A DNA stretch of 64,000 bases. Source: Strigamia acuminata. Taxonomy: Eukaryota > Arthropoda > Chilopoda > Geophilomorpha > Linotaeniidae. The notes below the pieces were generated by a model. The model had not been told where the DNA came from and did not search any database. It saw only the letters and a program-made list of their open reading frames with translations. Shown here one piece after another: positions 41,741 through 54,510 of this stretch. A program made the translations under genes and the position numbers. Each line of letters starts with the position of its first letter. Position 1 is the stretch's first letter. The stretch covers positions 62,001-126,000 of the forward strand of contig CASHSZ010000084.1 in the NCBI GenBank assembly GCA_949358305.1. Direction: 5' to 3'.

Positions 41741-42139
41741 ACTCTAACTGGACTAAAAAAGCAGCAACAGTCCCATTGGTCGAGCCAGTTTACTGGTGTA
41801 GTAATCCGTTAAAGTAGAGTCAAACACCAGAATTGCAAGCAATGTCAACACATTGTAATCGATTGCCTAGGCAACGCCCAAAAATTCAAAATTGTTTACT
41901 TTCCAGACATAGTAACCAATAAACATAACAAACATGAATTCGACATTTTTATATGAATTTAAATGATGGAAATAACATTTTATAATAAGAAAAATCCAAA
42001 TTACATTAACTATAGTAGTCATAACCATCACAAAGATAAATAAAAATCTACTTCTCTTAGTAGTAGTATACAGTCTGGAGTTAGTAGTAAACTGGCTCGA
42101 CCAATGGGACTGTTGCTGCTTTTTGAGTCCGGTTAGAGT
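41741..42139. mobile_element. MITE with ~50-bp terminal inverted repeats
   Basis: Left ACTCTAACTGGACTAAAAAA.. and right end (minus strand ACTCTAACCGGACTCAAAAA..) stay matched for about 50 bp through GCAGCAACAGTCCCATTGG. Internal ~300 bp is AT-rich without an ORF. The target duplication is not clear. It directly abuts the duplicated host unit. Confidence 0.85.
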
Positions 42140-42641
42140 TTACGTAGAACAAATCGCATCAGTTTGAGGAGTGCACAACACAAACTTACGACGATCCGAC
42201 CCAAGTAGCCACAATTAAACATTATTTGACTCAGTTGAGCCATAACAGCTCCTACTTCGGGATATGGTGAGATTTTTTGCTTTTTGTAGTAAGTGATTGG
42301 AGTGGTCAGTGATTTGTTGCCAATTGATTGATTGATTGTTTTACACTTTTTTTAGTTGTTTATGTGAATTATTGAGCACATCGTCTGGTGATAAATACCA
42401 TCACCATCAATTTGTTTCAGCCATAGTGCCGTAATAAAGTGGCTAGATCCAAGATTGAGAGAAGGAAATGTTAAATTTCTTCTTATTTTTAACCATTGTG
42501 GACTGTAGGGGCAGACTGGCAGATTTCAGCAATTTAATGAGGTAAGTAAGTTCTTTTTCTTTATCTTTTCTACACTTTTACAATTCCTGATGGGCGAAAT
42601 TGTGTTGCTGAACAATGGGAACAGAATTGGAGTTTGAGTCA
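42133..42641 (+). repeat. Unoccupied copy of the Gypsy-1 target unit
   Basis: Collinear with 8903-9119 plus 25421-25719, with a single CACTT where Gypsy-1 sits in the other copy. It confirms that element's ends. Confidence 0.9.
42468..42541 (+). CDS. Possible first exon with signal peptide (copy B)
   Basis: Same 24-codon start and GTAAGTAAG donor as 25545-25618, no frame-changing difference. The upstream flank is uninterrupted here. Downstream homology ends at 42641. Its downstream exons are not identified. Confidence 0.35.
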
Positions 42642-42861
42642 AGGCAGCGATTAACCCAACAGAGGCGGCATTTTGCTGGGCAGCGGCGGCATATTGCTCA
42701 TCCGCAGCAGCTGATCGCTCGGCTGCTGTGGCAGATCGTTCGGCTGCGGCCGCAGCTTGCTTGGCAGTGGTGACCGCCGTTGTCTGGGCTGTTGTCGTCT
42801 CAGCGGAGGCGACGGCCCCTCTCGTTGCTGCCCTGCTCGTGCCAGATTTTTCGTAAGGCAT
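42642..42861 (-). CDS. Ala-rich short open frame, unrecognised
   Basis: ATG at 42861 on the minus strand, about 73 codons before it runs into the repeat boundary at 42641. Composition is Ala/Thr/Glu-rich with repeated AERSA(A/T)A units, predicting a helix. No family recognised; it could be the start of a Gag-like or host protein cut by the duplication. Confidence 0.3.
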
Positions 42862-45030
42862 CTTCAGTTAAGTTTTGTAAATACAAATAAAATAGCCAGT
42901 TTAATAACCAATTTCACACGACCACCCTTTGCAACAGCTTGATGAACACGATTAAATTGATCAAGGTTTAGCATGTGGTTAGTGAATTATCCTTTCTCTT
43001 CACCAATGTGGTGCATTTCAGGTCATCAACTGTTGCAAATTGTGTCCCATCAGTGTAAACAGCAAGAAATTCTGGCGTCTGGGCACTCTATGTGTGTCTA
43101 TGACTGGTGTCAAAGGTGTGGTTGACGTTTTGATCTTAGTTTGAAAGAAACGAGTGTACGGTAGTGTTCTAAAAATCTAAATTTACCAAAACGAAAAGAA
43201 AAAAATCACTCTTGAAAATTTACAGGACTTCTGCTAGTATACAAATGTGAAGGACTTTTGCAAATTAAAAAAAGAGCCCACAAATATTATTCAAGTCACC
43301 AAAATGGTCTTCTGCTGTGTAGAAATAATAGTGGGTCAGTTGGGAGCATAATAAACCATTATAAAGAGCAGGAACACAAAATACGTATCGGTCAAGAAGA
43401 CAAACGGATCTAGGCCTTCGTTCTTGGAGATATTCTTTTAAAATTGTAATGAGCCAAAATAATTCTAGCTCATTGATGCTAAGACTAGACTTATCAAAAT
43501 TATCTCTTTTAACTTAACTTACTCAATAAATACAAAGTGTTAATAGAAGATTACTATTTATTCATACTTAAAATAAAGACTAATTAAAATACAAATTAAA
43601 TGACGGGAATTATTGATAAACTGAATATTGAAATAGAAATGATAGAAAAGTTGCCGAAACGTTGGTTTGACGTTCTCGACGTACTGGCGACGATTACGAC
43701 TGGTTCTCGTCGCTTCTTCAAGTTCCCTTACAACACTCGTTTCGACTCTCACTCCGGTGTCGTTCTGCGTGGTTACGGACAAATTCCGTGACTCAATCTC
43801 CGTGGAAAAGCTCCGACGCCATTCTGACGAATCACTGGATCAGTCGGACTTATTCCGAAACAACTTCTAACTCGCAACTCGGTCGTCGTGGCGACGTAGC
43901 TGCGACTAATTTCGCAAAACAATCTCTTCTCAACAATCGTGTTGAGACAAGAAGAAATCTCACAGTTGTATTCGTACAACTGTAAGAATGGATTCTAGCT
44001 GGATCCCTCTCAGCAAGAATGTGGCTTCCCGTGTCACTGTTGTGGTAGCAAAAGATGAAATCTAGCTGGATTCTTCATAGCAAGATATGAGTTCAAATAT
44101 GTTTCCAAATGTCACAAATCTAACTGAGAATTTAGTATTGCAGAGGCAGATTTTTGTGTGACTTGACTGGATGAACATGAGACTTAAACTGAAGAGTTCT
44201 CACTCTTCACAGGATGTATTTCCTGTTGGAAACAGCTGGTGGGCTGGTTGCCCTGACAACCACCCACATGTTTCCTCCTCTTATGACTAACTTCCTTGTT
44301 AGCACATAAAAAACATATAACCTCAAATAAATAAAATAAACAAATAATAATTTCAGACTTATTTTTGTTTTCTTCACCAGTGACCACTAGGGTCACCACA
44401 AAATGGTTGCAGACGCTGCTTCGACAATTGGTGCAATTAAAATAACCTAATTTTAAAAGAAATTAAAAGTATTCGAAAGTTGTGGAAATTTATTGGCCTT
44501 TCAAAATGGTCCCAAACACAAACAGCGCGCCAGATTCACATGGCATCCGACGAAAGAAAACTATAAAAAAATATCAATAAATTAAAATTAGAAAAAAAAA
44601 TCAACTTACAATAATTAAATTACATGCAAATGCAGCCATAGTTATTACAAATAATTGCAACTTTTATTCACATCATTGCGAGTTTGATCGCAAAATAAAA
44701 ATATGCTGATAACCAATAAGAATGTGACTAGGTAAATTATTTATATTACACATGATTTGTTCCTTGTTTATCAATATTATCATACGTCTGTACAGGATTT
44801 AAATGAGAATCCTTGTAGTACATGCATCTGCGGTTGTATAACCACAAAAAAGAACTTTGCGCGATCAATTATTCTGCCTCATTTATTTATTAATGTTACA
44901 AAAGAAAATTAGACATTTAAAATTTGCTGGTAAAGATAAACGTGAGGAGGCGTCTGTGAAGGTGCCTGCAGTGGGAGATGCACATTGACGAATCCGGATG
45001 ATAAAACTAGCAATGAAGGGAGACAGATGG
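42862..45030. other. Unassigned DNA with LTR-like pieces
   Basis: No gene recognised. A GC-richer block at 43620-43990 and a segment at 44155-44400 that begins TGTGTGACTT, contains AATAAA and ends GGTCACCACA resemble LTR or leader sequence, but no partner repeat or target duplication was found. A short motif (TCTAGCTGGAT..AGCAAG) recurs at about 43993 and 44060. Confidence 0.3.
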
Positions 45031-45833
45031 TTTTTATTTCGAACGACGAGATTGAACACAACGATGACAAAATTTAAGAGTAATTAAGAAATTCTCAATT
45101 TCTTCGTTTCCTGAAGTGATGCTCATTATTCCCACCTTTTCCATCAAATCCCAATTCAAGTTGATGGCGGCCATGTCGGTCTGAATGCACCTGAACAGCA
45201 TTGCTCGCTCAATGTCGGCATCGCGCAACAATAGCAGTAAAATTCGGAAATCCTGGGCGTTAATTTCCGTCCCCAAGTCGGCGAAAAACAATGAAAAATT
45301 CTCTTCCAAAACCTGGCCACACGAACGAGTTTTCAGTTCGGTCGGAGCAGACGTCAGTAAATTGGTCAAACAGTCTTTGACCGCAACAACGTTGACGCAT
45401 TTTTTACGATAACTCGCTTTAACCAACACGTCAAGAGTGCGTTGAAGATCGGAACTCGTGAATTGTTTTAACACGTGATTGACTGTGGGTGTGAAAAACT
45501 CGACGAGCAGAAAATCGAACAGGAAAATGACGTGAAGTCGTGATCTGACACTCGAAGACAAAAGCGCATCAACTTGTTGATCGTTTAATTGGGAGAGAAT
45601 GAACCAGACGGTCGGAATTCCGCAAATCTGGCCCTTGCCTTCGTTTTCCTTTTGATGTTGGATTATCTTGTCGATGTAACGTTCGAAGCCACTTCTCGTT
45701 CCCGGCCGGAACAATTTGACGAATAAATCATTTCTGTCGTCGTCTGTCATCAGTGTCCAGAAGTACTCGACGCTGCTCCGGTTAACGAATCTCACGGACC
45801 TCGCACACATTCCGGATGTGGTGTGGGCACCTA

Positions 45834-46447
45834 TGTGAAAATCGGGTGATTTTACGGGTTAAATAAACTATTATTTAAATTGCCATTTGTATTTCTATTT
45901 TCCACCTTCATTTGTTATTCCTTTCTATATTGGTGATTGGGTAATTTTATTTGCCATTTTTTACATTGCTTTGAGGTGTTGTATAATAACATTATTGATT
46001 TTGATATTTGATTTGAATTTAACAGATTTGCTGATTTTATTGTTTCTCATATTTAGGCTTCAATATTATGTTTTGATTTGAAGATGTAACACTTTTATTA
46101 TTAATTACCATTTGTCATTTGAGTGTATTGACCTGTTCTAGTTTGTACAAGGTTCTTGTCCCCACGTTAATCTTTTAATTGGTGGGGTTTTTCCAAATTT
46201 GTGTGCACCGTTTCCATTGGTGCTCAGAGCGTGTCATCTGCATTCTTTACTTTTTCCTTTTGTGTAAATAATTGAATAAAGACCAGTGTAATTTTTTACC
46301 TCAAAAAGTGTAGTTGTGTCAGTTCTTCTCTCCAACGCCATCTTGAACTTTATCCAACATTTTCAAGTTACCAGACCATTTGTAACCAAGGACTTTGGAA
46401 TTTGTTTGCTAGGTTTGAAATCAACTTTAACTATTTCAAATTTAAAA
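45834..46447 (+). repeat. 5' LTR of BEL-1
   Basis: Begins TGTGAAAATCGGG. AATAAA near 46275. Confidence 0.95.
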
Positions 46448-46502
46448 TTGGTGCCGAAACCCGGGAAGTATTTCAATTTCCCATCTAATCTAAATCTACA
46501 AA

Positions 46503-49500
46503 ATGGTGAGAGTTTTTGAGTTGAAGAACAGGGCGTTCAGAGCGGCCATAATGGTCATCGAGACGCTCCTAGCTACGATAACCGCCGCGCTGACCGGACG
46601 AGCAGCAATACCGCAAGCCACAATTGAACTGTGGATGCAGCAGCTCGAGCAGAAACAAAAACGAGCCCAAACGACGTTCGACGCCACCTTGGATCAAGCC
46701 AAATCTGACCAGGAAATCGACGCCACGGTGCAAACACTCGACGCGTTAGAGGATCGTTTAGCAGCAGCGAGAGCAGAGTTAGCGAGGTACATTCAAACAT
46801 ATTTTCCGCCCGTTCCACTCCCGAATTTACGAACGGACGCGGACGCGCCACCGGCGACGAACATCGACGCACTAGCGGCGGCCATTACCGCAGCAGTGTC
46901 GGCGGCGACGCCACGTGTGACCCCGACAAACGGCCAGCCATTCATCAAACGCAAACCGCTGGAGATTCCCAAATTCGACGGGCGCAAACCTGAGGAGTGG
47001 GGAGGGTTTTGGAAAACATTTTCCATTCAGGTTGGCGACGACGAGCAACTGGATGCGACACATAAACTATTACATTTAAGGACGCATTTGATGGGAGATG
47101 CGTTAGATGACATCAAAGCGTTGGAGATCACAGCTGGCAATTATAATATTGCGATTACGCGTCTACAAAAAAAATATGGCGACAAGATCGTGCTTGAAAA
47201 CAAATATTTGTCAAATTTAATTAACCTACCTTTAGTCAACAGCGATCGAGATAGGATGGGGCTCCAGAAGCTGCACAGACACGTAGAAATCAACATCGAG
47301 AATTTGGCGAACATCGAAGTACCATTGGCAGAAATTCAGCGTACCATTTTTCCCGTGCTGTCGTCCGCCATACCACGCAACGTGATTATGGAGTACGACA
47401 AAGACTGCGACGGAGAGAGATCGGTAACGAGGCTAATGGATTGGCTGAGCAGCTACATCGCTAAACACGCCAAATACGACATGATGAAAACTCAAACAAA
47501 ACCTGATGCGGCAACAAACAAATCGTCATCCACGGATAACGCCCACAACAATAAGGGAAAATTCAAACGAAAAGAAAAAGAGCCTCGATCTGGATCAGCG
47601 TCACAACTTTCGGTAATAATAATAAAATGCCAATTTTGTGATTCCACAGAACACAACCGAAAGCGATGTCCACTCTCGATGGAAGAGAGACGTAAAAAGT
47701 TGCAAAAAAAGGGAATTTGCCTGCGATGCTTGGGAAAAGTGCCCCACAAGACTGAGGAGTGCAGGACCCGAATGAAATGTTACAGTTGTGAAGGGACACA
47801 TCACACCCACATATGCGACACTCCAAAACCTACGGAAGTCACCGAGGAGATCGTCCATTCCAACTCAGTGGTCACCACCTGCCCAGCCAAGTCCGAATTT
47901 TTGATGGTGCAGATGGTAAAAATGGCTGGACCAAAACTGTCAACGTTGGGAGTGTGTTACATCGACGGAGGAGCTCAGCGCACCTTCATACGGTCCGAAT
48001 TGGTAAAAAAACTGAACTTAAAAATTCTAGGAACAGAGACAATCAATTTGGCCGTGTTTGGACAAGAGCCAAGGTCGGAAATAGGCAACAGAGTCGAACT
48101 AGTTCTCTGCCCTGCCAATTCGAAGTCACCAGCTGTCACGATCGAGGCCATTGAGACTGCCCACGTCACATCCACGCCCGGAGAGCAACCAAATGGACAA
48201 CTTAGGGCAGAGTTACAACGAAGGAAAATCGAGGTGGCCTGCAAACAAGTCGCGTTGCATTCAAAAGAAGTGGATTTGCTGATTGGAGTGGATCATTACT
48301 GGCGTGTAATGACAGGTCAAACTGAATATTTAGAAGAAAATCTAATTGCAGTGAAAACAAAATTTGGCTGGACTTTACATGGACAGACCACAAATGGAAC
48401 AAGAGTTATTGCTGCACCGGTAAGAATAAACAAAATTACACTTACCCCATCGACAGATGACCTTTTGCGCCGGATGTGGGAACTGGAACCGATTGGAGTG
48501 CGCCACGAGTCGGTCGAAACCAACGACGACGCAGAAACGTTACAAAAATTTGAGAAAACCATCAAATGGACGGGTTCGAAATATTCCGTGGAACTGCCGT
48601 GGATAGTGGACACCAACCAGTTGGATGACAACTACAGAGGAGCTGAACAACGCATCATGTCGCTGATTCGTCGTTTTCGAAAGCAGCCAAACCTCTACTT
48701 GGAATACAAGAAAGTCATTGATGAACAGTTAAAAATGGGAATTGTTGAAGAGATACCAAACCAAACTTCAACTGGACCAGTATACTACATGCCACACAGT
48801 CCGGTGATCAAAGAGGAACGCGTCACCACGAAATTGCGAGTCGTATTTGATGCTTCATCACATCGAAAGGGCTATCTCTCCTTGAACGATTGCCTATCAA
48901 AAGGTATAAACTTTCTACCGTCACTAATATTTATATTGTTAGGATTTCGTCTTGGGAGAGTGGCCATGATAGGTGACATTAAAAAAGCATTCCACATGAT
49001 CGAAATTGCTTTAAAGGACCGCGACGCAACAAGATTTTTCTGGATCGATGAGTGCTGGGACGGCATAGGAAAAGCATTATTGAAAGTTCTGCGCCAGACT
49101 CGAGTGTTATTTGGCGCTACACCGAGTCCATTCTTACTGAGCGCAACAATCCGACATCACCTGCGCAAATACGAAAAAAAATACCCAGAAACAGTAAAGT
49201 TGTTGTTACGGTGTCTGTACGTGGACGATTTCATCTCGTCGCTCAAGACCGTCGCTCAAGCGCTAATGACATTTCGCCAGTCCAACTTGATTTTTGCAGC
49301 AGCCGGTATGGAACTCGCTATGTGGCAAACCAATTCGCCCGAACTGAGAACTGAATTTCGAGAGGAATGCCCATCTGACGCGACACTGACGTCTGATGAA
49401 GACACAAAGGTGCTGGGAATTAGATGGAACCCGAATTTGGACGAATTAGGACTAGCAGTCGTAGAAACTTGCCCACCTAGCAAGAAAACGACCAAAAGAG

Positions 49501-51791
49501 AAGTAATCAAAATAACTGCTCAAATTTTTGACCCCTTAGGATTTGCTACACCATTCACCGTGACAGCACGCATGTTTTTCCAGTCCCTATGGCTGAGGAA
49601 TTTGCCATGGGATGACGAATTAGACAACGAGTTGCGCGCTGATTGGAAGAAGTGGACCGACCAAATTCCCACTCTAAGAAAAATTCAAATCCCACGATGG
49701 TTGGGACAGGACGAATTTGACCAATGTGAAGTACACATATTCTGCGACGCGAGTCCGAAGGCATATGGGGCGGTGGCATACATCCAGAACTCTAATGGTG
49801 ATTTGATTGAGACTAATTTCATTTTGTCAAAGTGTCGTGTAGCTCCTGTTAAACCACTTACACTGCCAAGACTCGAGCTCATGGGAGCACTGGTTGCTGT
49901 ACGTCTCTCCGACCAAATCAAGGAGTTGATGACGCCGGGTGAAATATTTTTTTGGACGGACTCTCAGATATGTCTCCATTGGATCAAGAACACATCCAAA
50001 CGACCACCAACCTTCGTCCACAATCGAGTTTTGGAGATAAGGGAGAAGTCAAAAATTGAAGAGTGGAGACACGTGCCGGGCGTGGAAAATCCTGCTGACC
50101 GCCTGACAAGAGGAATGGACGCAGAAGCGTTGATAACCGAGCAACTTTGGTGGCAGGGACCGGACTGGCTACGTGGAAGTCGTCGAGATTGGCCAAACCT
50201 GCCAACAGAGCCGGTCGAAGAGGATGACGAAACGACTGAAACGCACGTCGAAGCCGTGCAAACAGCAGTAACTAATATTTTCCCGTTTGCCAGGTTTGGA
50301 TCGTTTTCAAAAGCAATCCGAACACTGGCATGGGTTTACAGATTTGCTGACAATGCTGGAAAGCGACAGACAGATGCCAGCCAACGCGGTCGAGGTCCAT
50401 TAACTGCAGCTGAGATAAAACGGGCGAAATTCAGCTTGATTCGAATCGCGCAGTCGGACGCTTATGGCCAGGAAATAAATCAATTGAGGGATGGCAGACA
50501 AATTCAGAGGGATTCAAAATTGCGAGACCTGAATCCACAGCTGAACGAGATGGGGTTGATCGAACTGCAAACTCGACTGCAAAAATCGCGAGATTTGTAC
50601 ACCGCTGTGCAACCTTTGATTTTACCTCCAAACCATAAACTCACGAAATTAATTTTGCAACACTCTCATTTACAGGTCCTTCATTGCGGATTGACAGCCA
50701 CACTGTCTAAATTTCGAGAATTATACTGGACACCATCCGCAAGGAGGACCTTAAAATCGATTTTGGACAAATGCGTCGTCTGCAAAAAGATTCAAGGACG
50801 GTTGATGCGAGAAGTGCCAGGCCCCCTCCCAGCAGACAGGACGACTAAGTGCCAACCATTCGCGGTTACTGGAGTCGATTTTGCTGGACCAATAATAATA
50901 AAGGGACGAACGACCAAGGCTTATATAGCCCTTTTCACGTGCGCAACCATTCGAGCAGTGCATTTGGAACTGGTTCCCTCATTGTCAACAACAGACTTTT
51001 TGGGGGCGTTTGAACGATTCATCAGTCGTAGAGGCCTCCCAAAGACGATATACAGCGACAACGGGTCCACCTTTCACCGTGCTAATTTAGAACTTTCATC
51101 TCTTTTACGCTCCACCAAAGACGAGGCGTTCCAAAATTATCTGGCTCAAAAGGGAATAGAGTGGAAGTTCATTGTAGAAAATGCACCGTGGTGGGGAGGG
51201 TTCTGGGAGAGGATGGTGCAGACAGTTAAACGTTGCTTGAAAAAAGTAATCGGATCTGCACACCTCAACTTTTATCAATTTGGAACTTTCTTGGCACAGA
51301 CGGAAGCGGTCATCAACCGTAGGCCCATCACATACGTGTACGAGAAGCCAAGCGAAGCCGAACCACTTACTCCAGCACATTTCTTGACGGGAACCATGCA
51401 AACACACTTGCCGGATTCAGGGTCAACTGAAATACTCGAACCGACTCAAAAGGAATTCGTTCGACAGTGGCAATATCAACAACGCATGTTGTTAACATTT
51501 TGGTCACGCTGGTCCCGTGAATATTTAAAGGACCTGAAGGTGCAAACGGGAAAATCAGACAAACGTGAGCTGCAAATTGACGACGTTGTGATAATTGAGG
51601 AGCAATTTAAACCCCGTTTGAAATGGAAGATGGGGAGAGTGGTCGAAGTCAGACGAGGTCGCGATGACAAAGTTAGGTCATGTGAACTCGTGCTCGCGGA
51701 TGGGGGAAAATTACGTCGACCAGTTCAACGCCTCGTACGGTTGGAAGTGAGATTGGGTGATCCTCCGGCCGGCAGTGTGAAAATCGGGTGA
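46503..51791 (+). CDS. BEL-1 Gag-Pol polyprotein
   Basis: 1,762 codons from the ATG at 46503. N-terminal helical Gag with the BEL-type [16 protein letters not shown] segment (~157); three zinc-knuckle-like Cys/His clusters (~378-440: CQFCDS..HNRKRC, CLRCLGK, CYSC..THHTHIC); a retropepsin-like region whose core reads [11 protein letters not shown] instead of the usual D-S/T-G; Pao-type reverse transcriptase with YVDDF at nt ~49220; RNase H around CDASPKAYG at ~49745; integrase with GVDFAGP (~50873), SDNGSTF (~51057) and the WGGFWERMV region; then a C-terminal basic domain. The frame is complete and ends inside the 3' LTR. Only the protease core looks atypical. Confidence 0.93.
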   Translation: MVRVFELKNRAFRAAIMVIETLLATITAALTGRAAIPQATIELWMQQLEQKQKRAQTTFDATLDQAKSDQEIDATVQTLDALEDRLAAARAELARYIQTYFPPVPLPNLRTDADAPPATNIDALAAAITAAVSAATPRVTPTNGQPFIKRKPLEIPKFDGRKPEEWGGFWKTFSIQVGDDEQLDATHKLLHLRTHLMGDALDDIKALEITAGNYNIAITRLQKKYGDKIVLENKYLSNLINLPLVNSDRDRMGLQKLHRHVEINIENLANIEVPLAEIQRTIFPVLSSAIPRNVIMEYDKDCDGERSVTRLMDWLSSYIAKHAKYDMMKTQTKPDAATNKSSSTDNAHNNKGKFKRKEKEPRSGSASQLSVIIIKCQFCDSTEHNRKRCPLSMEERRKKLQKKGICLRCLGKVPHKTEECRTRMKCYSCEGTHHTHICDTPKPTEVTEEIVHSNSVVTTCPAKSEFLMVQMVKMAGPKLSTLGVCYIDGGAQRTFIRSELVKKLNLKILGTETINLAVFGQEPRSEIGNRVELVLCPANSKSPAVTIEAIETAHVTSTPGEQPNGQLRAELQRRKIEVACKQVALHSKEVDLLIGVDHYWRVMTGQTEYLEENLIAVKTKFGWTLHGQTTNGTRVIAAPVRINKITLTPSTDDLLRRMWELEPIGVRHESVETNDDAETLQKFEKTIKWTGSKYSVELPWIVDTNQLDDNYRGAEQRIMSLIRRFRKQPNLYLEYKKVIDEQLKMGIVEEIPNQTSTGPVYYMPHSPVIKEERVTTKLRVVFDASSHRKGYLSLNDCLSKGINFLPSLIFILLGFRLGRVAMIGDIKKAFHMIEIALKDRDATRFFWIDECWDGIGKALLKVLRQTRVLFGATPSPFLLSATIRHHLRKYEKKYPETVKLLLRCLYVDDFISSLKTVAQALMTFRQSNLIFAAAGMELAMWQTNSPELRTEFREECPSDATLTSDEDTKVLGIRWNPNLDELGLAVVETCPPSKKTTKREVIKITAQIFDPLGFATPFTVTARMFFQSLWLRNLPWDDELDNELRADWKKWTDQIPTLRKIQIPRWLGQDEFDQCEVHIFCDASPKAYGAVAYIQNSNGDLIETNFILSKCRVAPVKPLTLPRLELMGALVAVRLSDQIKELMTPGEIFFWTDSQICLHWIKNTSKRPPTFVHNRVLEIREKSKIEEWRHVPGVENPADRLTRGMDAEALITEQLWWQGPDWLRGSRRDWPNLPTEPVEEDDETTETHVEAVQTAVTNIFPFARFGSFSKAIRTLAWVYRFADNAGKRQTDASQRGRGPLTAAEIKRAKFSLIRIAQSDAYGQEINQLRDGRQIQRDSKLRDLNPQLNEMGLIELQTRLQKSRDLYTAVQPLILPPNHKLTKLILQHSHLQVLHCGLTATLSKFRELYWTPSARRTLKSILDKCVVCKKIQGRLMREVPGPLPADRTTKCQPFAVTGVDFAGPIIIKGRTTKAYIALFTCATIRAVHLELVPSLSTTDFLGAFERFISRRGLPKTIYSDNGSTFHRANLELSSLLRSTKDEAFQNYLAQKGIEWKFIVENAPWWGGFWERMVQTVKRCLKKVIGSAHLNFYQFGTFLAQTEAVINRRPITYVYEKPSEAEPLTPAHFLTGTMQTHLPDSGSTEILEPTQKEFVRQWQYQQRMLLTFWSRWSREYLKDLKVQTGKSDKRELQIDDVVIIEEQFKPRLKWKMGRVVEVRRGRDDKVRSCELVLADGGKLRRPVQRLVRLEVRLGDPPAGSVKIG

Positions 51792-52389
51792 TTTTACGGG
51801 TTAAATAAACCATTATTTAAATTGCCATTTGTATTTCTATTTTCCACCTTCATTTGTTATTCCTTTCTATATTGGTGATTGGGTAATTTTATTTGCCATT
51901 TTTTACATTGCTTTGAGGTGTTGTATAATAACATTATTGATTTTGATATTTGATTTGAATTTAACAGATTTGCTGATTTTATTGTTTCTCATATTTAGGC
52001 TTCAATATTATGTTTTGATTTGAAGATGTAACACTTTTATTATTAATTACCATTTGTCATTTGAGTGTATTGACCTGTTCTAGTTTGTACAAGGTTCTTG
52101 TCCCCACGTTAATCTTTTAATTGGTGGGGTTTTTCCAAATTTGTGTGCACCGTTTCCATTGGTGCTCAGAGCGTGTCATCTGCATTCTTTACTTTTTCCT
52201 TTTGTGTAAATAATTGAATAAAGACCAGTGTAATTTTTTACCTCAAAAAGTGTAGTTGTGTCAGTTCTTCTCTCCAACGCCATCTTGAACTTTATCCAAC
52301 ATTTTCAAGTTACCAGACCATTTGTAACCAAGGACTTTGGAATTTGTTTGCTAGGTTTGAAATCAACTTTAACTATTTCAAATCTAAAA
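51776..52389 (+). repeat. 3' LTR of BEL-1
   Basis: Matches the 5' LTR except near 51810 and 52384. Its first 16 bases are also the end of the Gag-Pol ORF. Confidence 0.95.
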
Positions 52390-53281
52390 ACCTATCCAGT
52401 TGATTCCAAACGAATGTTCCATCCAATAATTTCGCATTTGGGATTTTAAACGCCTGTCGTTCGGATTGGTTTCTACAAAAGGTTGTTTCGAATATTGTTC
52501 CCAAAGATCTTGCACTCGATCTTGCAAACAAAACACGCAAGAAATGTCGAATTTTTGCTCCACTGACAAATCTTCCGATTGCGAAAGAATTTGCGCTGAT
52601 TGGGTCGCGTCCAGTCGTCCATTCACCGTCCAGCGGGTGCACTTTGACATGGATTTCATTAATTGAATTGTGAGACGGTCAAACACGTTTTTCCTAAAGT
52701 GGTAAAACCAATTGGAAAGTTCGTTTCCAACGTGTCTGATGAAAAGGTGCAACGACGGGTTGGAATATTTTGGAATGGCCAAAATCTCCACTTGGTTATA
52801 AATGTCAATTTCAATTGATGACCAATTGTAGCGCAATGTGTTTTCTACATCCCAGTCGTCGATAAATCGAGTGTTTATGTAATTTCTCCATAAATGAACC
52901 GCAATTTCGACGGACGCAATGTGCCGGAAGCTCGGCACTTCCAAAATGAATTTCATGCTTACAGGATTGTGAGGGAATGACAAAGTAATCAATTCTATGT
53001 GTTGTATATCTCTCCCTGTGAATACGTTGTAAGAACGTTCCCCCAGACGTCTTTACGACGTGTGATAATCCAAGAAAGTTAAAATAATGATGAAAAAGCA
53101 AAAATATTTTGATTTTATTTGCTGCTTCGGTATAATTTATTTAAATGGAGTGTTCTGAGGTGACGGAGCAGTTTTCACCCATTGCAAATACCGTCAAGTA
53201 AAAGAACTTATGATCCGCAAAATCGCGACGTACATTCCATCCATATTATCATTTGGAATTCGGAAAACAAATTTCACCATA

Positions 53282-54328
53282 TTATAGTTCGGTCGGAGCA
53301 GTCGTCAGTAAATCCGTCAAACAGTCTTTGACCGCAACAACGTTGACGCAGTTTTTCCAAGAACTCGCTTTGACCAACCTGTCAAGCGTCCATTGAAGAT
53401 TGTAACTCGTGAATTGTTTCAACATGTGATTGACTGTCGGCGTGAAGAACTCGACGAGCAGAAAATCGAACAGGAAAATAACTTGAAGTCGCGATCCGAC
53501 ATTGGAAGACAAAACGGCATCGACTTGCTTCTTGTTTAATTGGGAGAGTATGAACCAGACGACAGGAATACCGCAAGTCTGGCCCTCGCCTTCGTTTTCC
53601 TCCTGATCTTCGATCATGTAATCGATGGAACTTTCCAAGGCACTTCCCGGCTGAAGGAATTTGACGAGTACATCGTTTCTCTCGTCATCTGTCATCAGTG
53701 TCTAGAAATACTCGACCGCGCTCTGGTTGTCGTAATCCACGGACTTCGCGCACATTTCGGATGTGGTGTCGGGACTTATCCAGTCGATTCCAAACGAATG
53801 TTCCATCCAATAATTTCGCATTAGGAATTTTAAACTACCGTCGACCGGATTAGTTTCTACAAAATGTTGTTCGTTCCAAAGATCTTGCACTCGATCTTGC
53901 AAACAAAACACGCAAGAAATGTCGAATTTTTCCACTAGTGACAAATCTGACGATTGCGTAAGAATTCGCGCTGATTGGGTCTCGTCCAGTCGTCCATTCA
54001 CCGTCCAGCGGGTGCACTTTGTTATGTGTTTCATTAATCGAAATGTGATAAGGTCAAACACGTCCGTTAAGTGGGTGAACCAATTCCAAAGTTCGTTTCC
54101 AACGTGTCTGATAAAAAGGTGCAACGACGGGTTGGAATATTTTGGAGTGGCTAAAACGTCCACTTGGTTACAAATTTTAATTTCAAATGTTGACCAATTA
54201 TCGCGCGGTTTTTTTTTTACATTCCAGTCTTCGTCAATCCGAGTGTTTATGTAATTTCTCCATAAATGAACCGCAATTTCGACCGACGCAATGTGCTGGA
54301 AGCTCGGCACTTCCAAAATGAATTTCAT
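53282..54328 (-). pseudogene. Uncharacterised gene, copy 1, nonsense-mutated and truncated
   Basis: Tandem paralogue of the gene split by BEL-1. From the ATG at 54328 it follows copy 2 closely, but a TAG (53702-53704) replaces the Trp codon that copy 2 has. After the stop the frame continues (TLMTDDERND...) and ends at 53282, where homology stops about 120 residues short of copy 2's C-terminus. Upstream flanks are also duplicated: 54376-54530 matches 53000-53156, including AATATTTTGATTTTATTTGCTG. The duplication therefore included the 5' region. The stop could be a recent inactivating change. Confidence 0.75.
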
Positions 54329-54510
54329 GGTTTTGGATTGTGAGAGAATGACAAAGTAATCAATTCTATGTGTTATATATCTCTCCCTGTGAATACGTTG
54401 TAAGAACGTTCCCCGGACGTCTTTACGACGTGTAATAATCAAAGAAAGTTAAAATAATGATGAAAAAGCGAAAATATTTTGATTTTATTTGCTGCTTTGG
54501 TATAATTTAT

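Larger units (their letters stand above)
45834..52389 (+). mobile_element. BEL-1: complete BEL/Pao retrotransposon
   Basis: LTRs of 614 bp (45834-46447, 51776-52389) with about two differences. The target duplication ACCTA lies at 45829-45833 and 52390-52394. The primer-binding site is TGGTGCCGAAACCCGGGA at 46449-46466. One intact Gag-Pol ORF. Inserted inside an otherwise intact gene on the opposite strand. Confidence 0.96.
45034..52956 (-). pseudogene. Uncharacterised gene, copy 2, split by BEL-1
   Basis: The first part runs from the ATG at 52956 (MKFILEVPSF) to 52390; the second continues from 45828 to a stop at 45034. Only BEL-1 plus its 5-bp target copy separates them, and the frame is continuous across the junction, about 450 codons with no other lesion. 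The protein is intronless and soluble-looking, with a motif order of W-T-VNGRLD, then C-F-CLQD-V-DLW. I associate this pattern with a poorly characterised, lineage-expanded arthropod family known to me from spider genomes; this is from memory and unverified. The copy at 53282-54328 is its tandem paralogue. An earlier ATG-initiated frame at 53101 is shifted and unlikely to be the start. Confidence 0.7.

Noticed and set aside
44155-44400. Solo LTR call
   Set aside because: Ends look right but there is no target duplication and no second copy here; kept only as a weak observation.
52811-53101. Upstream start of the uncharacterised gene at 53101
   Set aside because: That frame shifts relative to copy 1 just before the MKFILEVPSF start; both copies share the later ATG, so I use 52956 and 54328.
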